Shown piece by piece: positions 27,301 to 33,795 of a DNA stretch of 64,000 nt. The DNA is taken from NCBI RefSeq assembly GCF_000971295.1, contig NZ_LANJ01000012.1, positions 62,001-126,000 of the forward strand, read 5' to 3'. How positions within the stretch are numbered: the stretch's first letter is position 1; each line of letters opens with the position of its first letter. The notes under the pieces are model-generated. The model ran no database searches. It saw only the letters and a program-made list of their open reading frames with translations, and was not told the origin of the DNA. The position numbers and the translations under genes were made by a program. This stretch comes from Devosia epidermidihirudinis (GTDB lineage: Bacteria; Pseudomonadota; Alphaproteobacteria; Rhizobiales; Devosiaceae).

Positions 27301-27874
27301 GGCCGGTATCGCCTATCTGCACGCCATTGGCCGAGATGCGCACTTCGGGAAACGCATCCTCACCCTCGAAAACGCGGAGCGTGGGCAGCCCGCCCTCGGC
27401 ATCTTCGGTCATTTCGAAGCTGGTGGGTCGCGGCCCGAACAGATCCTGCACGATCTGCACGTGCGGGCGGACGACGGTGACGGTGGCGCCCGGTTGGCCA
27501 AACAGAGCGCGCGCAGGCGAAAAGCCAACCTCCAGCGCATCTATGGCAACCTTGGCGCCCGACTTCGCATCTGTCAGGGAGACCGGAGAAAACTGAATGA
27601 CGGGCCAGACGCCGTTTTCGAGCGCGAGGGCCATGTTGCCCAGGTCGAGATCACTGGATTCCGGTAAGGCGGAGCGGGCGACGGCACTGGCCATTTCGCT
27701 GCCAAACGGCAGACGAATGGGGGTGATCAGCATCACGAAATAGAGCAGAACCAGCAGGACACAGGGAATGCCCAAAATCCACACGGCCAGTTTGGCCGCG
27801 CGGCGGGTGGGGTGCCGTTTGCGGGGCGCATTCGGCTCATCCGTGGGGTCCGCGGGTAAGGTTGATGCGCTCAC
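24389..27874 (-). CDS. Large AsmA/YhdP-like envelope protein (DUF3971)
   Basis: 1161 aa. One membrane anchor near the N-terminus (LAVWILGIPCVLLVLLYFVM) follows a basic cytoplasmic tail; the rest is periplasmic and made of repeated short beta-strands. The central part matches DUF3971 and the C-terminal quarter the AsmA_2-type domain (GTVGGTLRGFIYTDQRQYDLTG; VPLFGLNSAFQKIPLLGPLLG). Relatives such as YhdP/TamB are thought to form lipid-conducting beta-taco bridges between inner and outer membranes. GTG start with AGGAAG upstream. Monocistronic, divergent from bcp. Confidence 0.88.
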   Translation of the reverse strand: MSASTLPADPTDEPNAPRKRHPTRRAAKLAVWILGIPCVLLVLLYFVMLITPIRLPFGSEMASAVARSALPESSDLDLGNMALALENGVWPVIQFSPVSLTDAKSGAKVAIDALEVGFSPARALFGQPGATVTVVRPHVQIVQDLFGPRPTSFEMTEDAEGGLPTLRVFEGEDAFPEVRISANGVQIGDTGQPVPMRSDNDWLIFNLESGEQGIADLVDQAAQGRFSKLVVRDGTVDMSDSVYGLYRRFEKINVSIGPSPDRRDTDGTFSATLGGRTMTGSLSRKIDDEGGSRLQADVTNLDFAALLPFLDDPTSTAAVRGAGALSIDVGFSAGGGKLLGGRFKIDLTGLDLRLEDAYFPIASSIMDVVWTPENGQFRLEDSAIHIGQTSARLSGIFALGLDPKFGPTIGLKINANNVFLHPNDMAAPELPFDSMEFTGWSAPLYGALGVDRFVARKGDATVEAKGRVNMLQAGLGVDLTLIGQGVGADDVKRLWPYMMGTESRDWFVANVTAGTVTDARLRFKFPVGSMSLGGEDKPIPNGAMQIAMTGTGVVVKPTDKMAPIAIEGDTKLVVNDTTVTISAGGGRVATTAGDIKVANPALIIDNSVVNESIAELSGDVSGSIPAMLALVKDQQPELLAGTNLPVDLTALTGSVELGLVATLKLPDEEHGRELQVDYVLNGTVNDFASSKPIQNRKIGNGQLAFSASQTSYQLGGTAEIDGMAAEVEITGTPETAPVFKLAATVSASDLTAMGFDASPYMSGKARFVGQPLSDGSLQIAIDLTDAKLTIKDIGVTKAAGVPGRLSAIIRQAGDETDLSSIDLAFGTVRAGGSVKYHTKDGLVAANFDRFGLSDGDNAQLALAPINGGFAVQIRGSQLDLKPMLGRFFSLDAGAGGVQSSLNQTIQLDIKLDRALGYYATTAFNFNLDLLLRGSDMRRANLTAQFSDGNAVSVTTNPSPTGRTLSVAFNDAGTILRLLGVYSQLAGGTGSLVLNSNTAAKVEAGQLIMRNFAIVDEANVAQVLGNHKDSRAAIAAQNRLDFDIAQVDFMRRSDRVEVTNAMVTGGTVGGTLRGFIYTDQRQYDLTGTYVPLFGLNSAFQKIPLLGPLLGGRDGEGLVGVTFAVTGPLTKPDFKINPLSVLLPGALRELMEFRAKEQPRPKS

Positions 27875-28023
27875 GTACTTCCTGATTGAGGCCTTGCCGC
27901 TATGTTCGAGCGCTCCTCAGAATCAACCGCAGACTGCGGTCTATTGCCCAATGATACCGGCTGGAATATGGCACCGACACCCACTATTCGCGTCATGCAC
28001 GACAGCCTAGGGAAAGCCATAAC

Positions 28024-28512
28024 ATGCCCGACCTTAATGAAGGCGATCTCGCCCCAGACTTTTCATTGCCGCTGGACGATGGCACGACCTTCCAGCTCTC
28101 AGCCCATCGCGGGCAGCCGGTGGTGTTGTTCTTTTATCCGCAGGACGATTCTGGCGGCTGCACCGACGAAAACCGGGAATTCTCGGAGCGCGCGAGCCAG
28201 TTTCAGGCTTTGGGCGCCAAACTCGTCGGCATTTCGCCCGACAGCATCGAGACGCACCAGAAATTCCGCGCGAAGCATGGCCTCGCCCTGCCCCTGGCCG
28301 CCGATCCCGATCATCTGGCGATCGAGCCATTCGGCATCTGGAAGCTGAAAAAACTCTACGGCCGCGAGTTCATGGGACTGATCCGAACCTCGTTCATCAT
28401 CGACGCCGATGGCCGCATTGCGCGCATCATCAAGGCCACCCGCATTCTCGGCCACGCGCAGAAAATGCTTGAGGCGCTTGAGGTTGAAGTGGGCAATAAC
28501 CCAGCCAAATAG
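28024..28512 (+). CDS. bcp: Thioredoxin-dependent peroxiredoxin (Bcp/PrxQ)
   Basis: Reduces peroxides using thioredoxin. 162 aa. The peroxidatic Cys is in FFYPQDDSGGCTDENREFS, keeping the PxxxSxxC pattern, though the usual DNTPGCT reads DDSGGCT. No second cysteine is seen five residues later, so it is probably of the 1-Cys or atypical kind. Small cytoplasmic enzyme. It precedes the M23 peptidase by 65 nt but probably has its own promoter. Confidence 0.93.
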   Translation: MPDLNEGDLAPDFSLPLDDGTTFQLSAHRGQPVVLFFYPQDDSGGCTDENREFSERASQFQALGAKLVGISPDSIETHQKFRAKHGLALPLAADPDHLAIEPFGIWKLKKLYGREFMGLIRTSFIIDADGRIARIIKATRILGHAQKMLEALEVEVGNNPAK

Positions 28513-28577
28513 GCTTTATTAACCATGGGTCGTCATACTCCACTCACCATAATCGATGGCGTCGTGGGGTATGTCTC

Positions 28578-29729
28578 GTGCGTAAGCAAGCCAGTTTTGG
28601 ACGGACCGATCCGTCACTGAACGCTGCCGGAAAACGGACGCGCCACGGCATCCACCCTGCTCTGTTCTACGGCATGTTCTCGGTTCTGCTGGCGGGCAAT
28701 GGTCTGCTTGGCACCGCATTCCTGCTCTCACCCGATATCGCGCGGTTGATGAGCGGGCAAAACGAACAGGTTGTGCAGGCCTATGAGGACCGCATCGCCC
28801 AGCTCCGCGTCGAGGTGGATCGCCTCCACTCGCGTAGCTATGCGCAGGCTGGCGACATCAATCTGCAACTGCAGGAACTGTCTCAGCAGCAGGAAGTGCT
28901 GAGCGAACAGCATCAGCTGGTGAAGGTGTTGGTCGACAAGGCCGGCGCACTCGGAATCGACACCGCCTCCATCACCCCGCCCCCGGGCGAAGACGTGGCA
29001 ATGTTTGCCCCGATAGCCAGCGGTAATGCCGAAATTGATGCGACTGCTGCGGCCATCTCCCAGATGATGGGCGAAACCCAATATGCGATGACGGCCATTG
29101 CCGAAACGGCCACGGCCCGAACGGACAACATTGTGTCTGAACTCACCGGCCTCGGCATTCGCGTGGAGCTGCCCGGCGCACTTGATGGCGTTGGCGGTCC
29201 GCTGCTGGCGGCAATCGACGAGCCAGACTCATCGCCGATGATCGAGGACGCCAATGCGGTGATGGCTGCGCTGGTTCGCTACAAGGCGGCCCGCGAAAGT
29301 CTCGAAATCGCGCCGATCCACATGCCCATCTCGGGCAACTTCCGCCAGAGCTCGGGCTTCGGCAACCGCATGGACCCGTTCAGCGGCAAACGCGCCTTCC
29401 ACTCCGGTCTCGACTTCGCCGCCCCCACCGGCTCTATCGTGATGAGCGCGGGCAAAGGCATTGTAAGCTTTGTCGGCACCCGCTCCGGCTACGGCAATGT
29501 GGTGGAAGTGACCCATCCGAACGGCCTGGTGTCGCGCTATGCGCACCTGTCCTCTTTCCTCAGCGAAACCGGCCAGGCCGTGAACATTGGCACCCCGATC
29601 GCCAAAGTCGGCTCGACGGGGCGTTCAACTGGCCCGCACCTGCATTTTGAGGTCCGCAAAGCTGACAACGCCATTGATCCAAAAGCGTTTATTGCGGCTG
29701 GAAAGCGCTTGATGGCAGCGTTGGGCTAG
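28578..29729 (+). CDS. M23-family peptidoglycan peptidase
   Basis: 383 aa. One membrane segment (about 30-50, GMFSVLLAGNGLLGTAFLL), then a periplasmic coiled coil (EDRIAQLRVEVDRL...LQELSQQQEVLSEQ), then a LytM domain at the C-terminus. The zinc site is intact: HSGLDFAAP gives H and D, and GPHLHFEV gives the HxH. Such proteins cut peptide cross-links or, when inactive, regulate amidases; this one looks catalytically complete. GTG start. It converges on the GNAT gene, their stop codons overlapping in CTAG. Confidence 0.92.
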   Translation: MRKQASFGRTDPSLNAAGKRTRHGIHPALFYGMFSVLLAGNGLLGTAFLLSPDIARLMSGQNEQVVQAYEDRIAQLRVEVDRLHSRSYAQAGDINLQLQELSQQQEVLSEQHQLVKVLVDKAGALGIDTASITPPPGEDVAMFAPIASGNAEIDATAAAISQMMGETQYAMTAIAETATARTDNIVSELTGLGIRVELPGALDGVGGPLLAAIDEPDSSPMIEDANAVMAALVRYKAARESLEIAPIHMPISGNFRQSSGFGNRMDPFSGKRAFHSGLDFAAPTGSIVMSAGKGIVSFVGTRSGYGNVVEVTHPNGLVSRYAHLSSFLSETGQAVNIGTPIAKVGSTGRSTGPHLHFEVRKADNAIDPKAFIAAGKRLMAALG

Positions 29730-30202
29730 CGAACAGCAAGCTGCCAGCTGATCACAGCGCCGTCTGCAGGATCGATCCGCCCACCAACTTGAAGAAAACC
29801 GTTCTTTTCCAGAACACCCTGCGACGACAAATTGTCGACAGCGGTATCAGCAGTAACCACGTGAATACGCCGGTCCGAGCTCAGAAGCTCGATAAGTGCT
29901 TGCACAGCCTGGGTGGCAAAGCCACGACCACGGCGCTCCGGCGCAATACCATAGCCGATCTCAACCATACCAGGTTTTGAAAATGGCTTGGTGATCGAGC
30001 ACAGCCCGACCACTTCACCGTCATATACGATCATCCAAGCGGCTGGATCGATCTTCAATCGAGTGACCTGCGCCAAGAAACGGAGCATCTCGATCACCTC
30101 GACAGCCTCCAGCCCACCAGCAGGGAGACTAAGGCCATCAGGCGCTTCGCCCGCCGCCATGGCACCGAAATCAACATCGGTGGCAGCAACGAGCCTAAGC
30201 AT
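29726..30202 (-). CDS. GNAT-family N-acetyltransferase
   Basis: 158 aa from the ATG at 30202, which has AGGAG eight nt upstream. The acetyl-CoA loop reads APERRGRGFATQAVQALIE, matching the Q/RxxGxG/A motif; IGYGIAPERR and DNLSSQGVLEKNGF are the typical flanks. Substrate unknown. It starts 17 nt after the prfB stop, so it is probably co-transcribed with prfB. Confidence 0.9.
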   Translation of the reverse strand: MLRLVAATDVDFGAMAAGEAPDGLSLPAGGLEAVEVIEMLRFLAQVTRLKIDPAAWMIVYDGEVVGLCSITKPFSKPGMVEIGYGIAPERRGRGFATQAVQALIELLSSDRRIHVVTADTAVDNLSSQGVLEKNGFLQVGGRIDPADGAVISWQLAVR

Positions 30203-30219
30203 CCCAAAGGCTCCTGTCG

Positions 30220-31342
30220 TCAATCCGCAGCGACGTCAGTTGCCACGCCCACGCGTTGTGCGAGTGCAGCTTCCATGAAGTCGTCGACGTCACCATCCAG
30301 CACCACAGAGGGCTGACCGCTTTCAACGCCCGTGCGCAGGTCCTTGACCATCTGATAGGGCTGCAGCACGTAGGAGCGGATCTGGTGGCCCCAACCGATA
30401 TCGGTCTTGCTGGCCGCCTGGGCGTTTGCCGCCTCTTCGCGCTTCTGCAATTCGGCCTCATAGAGACGCGATTTCAACATCGCCATAGCCGTTGCGCGGT
30501 TCTTGTGCTGGCTACGCTCCTGCTGGCAGGCCACGATGATGCCTGATGGCACGTGGGTGATGCGGATGGCCGAGTCAGTCGTGTTCACGTGCTGACCACC
30601 AGCGCCGGACGCGCGATAGGTGTCGACCTTCAGATCGCTTTCGCGGATTTCGATGTCGATGGAGTCATCGACCACCGGGTAAACCCAGCAGCTCGAAAAG
30701 CTTGTGTGGCGACGCGCGGCCGAATCATAGGGACTGATGCGCACCAGACGATGCACGCCGCTCTCGGTCTTCAGCCAACCATAGGCATTGTGACCCTTGA
30801 CCAGAATGGTCGCGGACTTGATGCCAGCTTCTTCGCCGTCGTGCATTTCCAGCACTTCGACCTTCATCTTCCGACGCTCGGCCCAGCGGGTGTACATGCG
30901 CAACAGCATGTTGGCCCAGTCCTGACTCTCGGTGCCACCTGCGCCCGAGTGGATTTCGACGTAGCAGTCATTGGCGTCAACTTCGCCAGACAGCAGCGTT
31001 TCAATCTGGCGGCGACGCGCATTCTGCTTGAGTTCGAGCAGGGCAGCCTCAGCGTCCTTGACGATATCTGCATCGCCCTCGGCTTCGCCAAGTTCGATCA
31101 ACTCGACATTGTCACGGATGCCCGCTTCGAGCTCGCGCACGGATTTGACCGCCACGTCGAGTTCGTCGCGCTCGCGCATGGTGACGCGGGCCTTTTCCGG
31201 ATCGTTCCAGAATTCAGGTGATTCAGTCTGCGCGGTTAGCGCGTCGAGGCGAAGTTCTGCAGTATCCCAGTCAAAGATGCCTCCTCAGCAGGGTCAGAAC
31301 CTGCTCGATTTCGGCGACGGTCTTTTCGATTTCCGCACGCAT
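30220..31342 (-). CDS. prfB: Peptide chain release factor 2, programmed +1 frameshift
   Basis: Terminates translation at UGA and UAA. The gene is in two frames: ATG at 31342 opens a 23-codon frame ending in the UGA at 31273-31271; translation continues in the +1 frame to 30220, giving about 373 aa. The shift site CTTTGAC (31276-31270) is preceded by the internal Shine-Dalgarno AGGAGG (31285-31280), the classic autoregulatory arrangement. The GGQ motif is in [13 protein letters not shown]; the stop-recognition tripeptide reads SPY rather than SPF ([15 protein letters not shown]), as I recall from other alphaproteobacteria. Confidence 0.97.
31270..31285 (-). promoter_or_regulatory. RF2 programmed frameshift signal
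   Basis: On the minus strand: AGG AGG CAT CTT TGA C. The slippery CUU and in-frame UGA, with an SD-like AGGAGG three nt before CUU, match the conserved bacterial prfB recoding site. Low RF2 lets the ribosome slip +1 and make more RF2. Confidence 0.95.
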
Positions 31343-31381
31343 TTTCTATCCATCCATTGCTTGGGGCTCATGTAGACGAGC

Positions 31382-31408
31382 CCACCGGCGGGATCAACCC
31401 GCCAGTGG
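31382..31408 (-). terminator. Hairpin between the chemoreceptor gene and prfB
   Basis: CCACCGGCGGG / CCCGCCAGTGG pair with one interior mismatch around ATCAA. No U-tract follows, so it is a weak terminator or processing hairpin. Confidence 0.45.
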
Positions 31409-31421
31409 CAAAGGCAATGGC

Positions 31422-33206
31422 CTAGAAGTCGTTCCATTCAGTTTTGAGGGCCGCCGAACCATCCACAAGGTAGGTTCGGGCGGCGGCGTAGCTGGACTCC
31501 GAACGTCGCCGTGGCGTCTCAACGCGCTTGGCTGCCGAAACTGGGGTATCGATCAGGAAGACCTCGACAGTCCGGTCCAGATCAACCGCCTGTGCATCGG
31601 TCTGCTCGACTGCGGCGTTGGTTTCTTCCACCAGCGCGGCATTGTGCTGGGTCATTTCATCCATCTGCCGAATGGCTGCACCAACCTGCTGGATCGCAAT
31701 CGCCTGCTCCTGGCTGGCGCGAGAAATGCCCTGCACCAGGGAATCGTTCTCTTTCACGCCCTCGAGCATGGTTTGGAGCTTGGATGTGGCGTCCGCCACC
31801 AGCCGGCTGCCGCCAAGAACCTCGTTCGCCGACTGCTCGACCAGCAGTTTGACCTCGGACGATGCTGCAGCGGCAGACTGGGCGAGACGGCGAACCTCAA
31901 CGGCCACCACACCAAATCCCTTGCCCGCATCCCCTGCCCGCGCCGCTTCCACCGAGGCGTTCAGCGCCAGCAGATTGGTCTGGAAGGCGATGTCGTCGAT
32001 CAAGCCAATGATGTTGGAAATCCGCGACGACGAGGTCGATATCCGCTCCATGGCCAGATTGGCGTTTTCCATGACGGCGCCGGTCTCTTCAGCGGTGCGT
32101 GAGACCACGGCTGACTTTGAGCTGGCGGTCTCCGCGCGCTTGGCGTTGTCAGAAACGGTCATTGCCAACTGCCGCATTGTCGCCGAGGTTTCTTCGATGG
32201 CCGTTGCCTGACGCGTCGTGCGCTCTGACAGATCATTGGCACCGGAGAGGATCTCCGATGTTGCCGCCCGCAGAGATCCCGAAGTTTCCCGGATTTTGCC
32301 GACGATGTCGGCAAACTTGCCGATCGTCGTGTTGTAGGCGCCCCGAACCTCTTCCAGTTCACCGACGAATTTCTCGTCGATAGTGCTGGTCAAGTCGCCA
32401 GCTGCCAGCGAGCCCAGCCCCTCATTCAACCGCTGTACGGCCAGCTTGCGGCCGGTGATGTCCGTTGCGTATTTGACGACTTTGAACGGCTTGCCGTTCA
32501 TGTCGAAGATCGGATTGTAGGTGGCCTGGATCCAGATCCGCCGCCCACTCTTGCCTATGCGCAAGTACTCAGCGGCCTGGAACTCCCCCCGGGAAAGCTT
32601 CTCCCAGAACAGCGCATACTCTTCGCTTCGGGCAAATTCCGGCGCCACGAACATGCGGTGGTGTCGCCCCACAATCTCTTCAAGGGAATACCCCATAGCA
32701 TCGCAGAAATTGGCGTTGGCGGTCAGCACTTCGCCTTGCGTCGTGAACTCGATGACGGCCTGCGACTTGCTGATCGCCGCAAGCTGACCGCTGATATCGG
32801 CAGCCTTCAGCTTTGCAGCGGTCACGTCCGTGGCGAACTTGACGACTTTGAACAGCTCGCCCTTGCCGTTGTAGACGGGATTGTAGCTTGCCTGGATCCA
32901 GACTTCGCGGCCACCCTTGCCAAGGCGCTTGTATTCGGCGGCGTTGTATTGCCCGGAACGCAGACGATCCCAGAACAGCCGATAGCCGTCGCTACCAAGG
33001 TCTTCCGACGGCATGAAGATGCTGTGGTTCTTGCCGACGATCTCGGAAAGCTCATAACCCATGGCGGCGAGGAAATTTGCATTCGCCGTCAAAATGGTCC
33101 CGTCGAGGGCAAATTCAATAACGGCCTGCGACCGACTAACCGCAGCCAGCGTGGCCCTGTCTGCCTCGATCTGGGATGCCTCACGACGACTGACGAACTG
33201 AACCAC
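31422..33206 (-). CDS. Soluble methyl-accepting chemotaxis protein with two PAS domains
   Basis: 594 aa with no membrane segment. Two PAS domains in tandem (about 20-135 and 142-257) are near-duplicates: both contain SQAVIEF, LTANANF, AMGY and a WIQA-YNP core. A HAMP-like linker follows (NEGLGSLAAGDLTSTID), then a cytoplasmic signalling domain with the hairpin tip DIAFQTNLLALNASVEAARAG. The C-terminal EWNDF fits the x-aromatic-x-x-aromatic pattern of the CheR/CheB tether. PAS sensors in soluble receptors often read redox or oxygen. GTG start with a weak ribosome-binding site. Not near other che genes. Confidence 0.93.
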   Translation of the reverse strand: MVQFVSRREASQIEADRATLAAVSRSQAVIEFALDGTILTANANFLAAMGYELSEIVGKNHSIFMPSEDLGSDGYRLFWDRLRSGQYNAAEYKRLGKGGREVWIQASYNPVYNGKGELFKVVKFATDVTAAKLKAADISGQLAAISKSQAVIEFTTQGEVLTANANFCDAMGYSLEEIVGRHHRMFVAPEFARSEEYALFWEKLSRGEFQAAEYLRIGKSGRRIWIQATYNPIFDMNGKPFKVVKYATDITGRKLAVQRLNEGLGSLAAGDLTSTIDEKFVGELEEVRGAYNTTIGKFADIVGKIRETSGSLRAATSEILSGANDLSERTTRQATAIEETSATMRQLAMTVSDNAKRAETASSKSAVVSRTAEETGAVMENANLAMERISTSSSRISNIIGLIDDIAFQTNLLALNASVEAARAGDAGKGFGVVAVEVRRLAQSAAAASSEVKLLVEQSANEVLGGSRLVADATSKLQTMLEGVKENDSLVQGISRASQEQAIAIQQVGAAIRQMDEMTQHNAALVEETNAAVEQTDAQAVDLDRTVEVFLIDTPVSAAKRVETPRRRSESSYAAARTYLVDGSAALKTEWNDF

Positions 33207-33300
33207 GTTTGAACCCGCTTTGCTTATTAGTTAGCGGGGAGTTTGCAGCGCTATGTATAAATATCCGTAAATTTACGGATAGCCACAACACTTTACAGTA

Positions 33301-33795
33301 TTAGCGCGCGCTTTTCTGGAGCTTCCTGAGTGCCATTTCCCGACGTGTGCGGGACACTCTGCTGAGAAAAAACACGCCGTTCATCTGGTCTATTTCATGC
33401 AACGCCACGCGGGCAACGAAGTCCGTAAAGCGCTCGGAGTGACGCTCACCGTCGGCAGAATCATAGGCGATTTCGGCCCAAACCGGACGCTCAACAGGCA
33501 CTTCCAGGCCTGGTGCGGACACGGAACCTTCCGGACTTGTCGAATTTTCTTGAGCGACATGAACCACTTCAGGATTAAAAAATATCCTGTAGTCCCGTTC
33601 TGCCGTATCGCTCGCGACGCTAATCACCACGAGGGGTTCAATGGCGCCAATGTGGGCTGCAGCCAAACCATAGGCCTGAGCGTCCTGAGCAGCGCCAAGC
33701 AGCCGCTTCCCCACCTCGACCATAGGCGCATCGACCGGACGCTGCGTGGCTTTCTGGGCCAATGCCGCGTCGGGATAGCGCACAAATATCGTCAT
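33301..33795 (-). CDS. Peptide deformylase-like protein lacking metal ligands
   Basis: 164 aa with the deformylase layout, but the catalytic motifs are changed: motif 1 YGLAAAHIG (Gln to His at 48), motif 2 EGSVS instead of EGCLS (the metal-ligand Cys is Ser91), and motif 3 HEIDQ instead of HExDH (one metal-ligand His is Gln137). With two of three ligands lost it should not deformylate. The ATG follows the mrcA stop with no gap (TAGATG), so it is translationally coupled to the penicillin-binding protein. A binding or regulatory role is possible; the true def must be elsewhere. Confidence 0.88.
   Translation of the reverse strand: MTIFVRYPDAALAQKATQRPVDAPMVEVGKRLLGAAQDAQAYGLAAAHIGAIEPLVVISVASDTAERDYRIFFNPEVVHVAQENSTSPEGSVSAPGLEVPVERPVWAEIAYDSADGERHSERFTDFVARVALHEIDQMNGVFFLSRVSRTRREMALRKLQKSAR

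Noticed and set aside
25973..27667. 564-codon plus-strand frame inside the YhdP-like gene
   Set aside because: His/Arg/Gly-rich shadow; the minus frame has an anchor and family domains.
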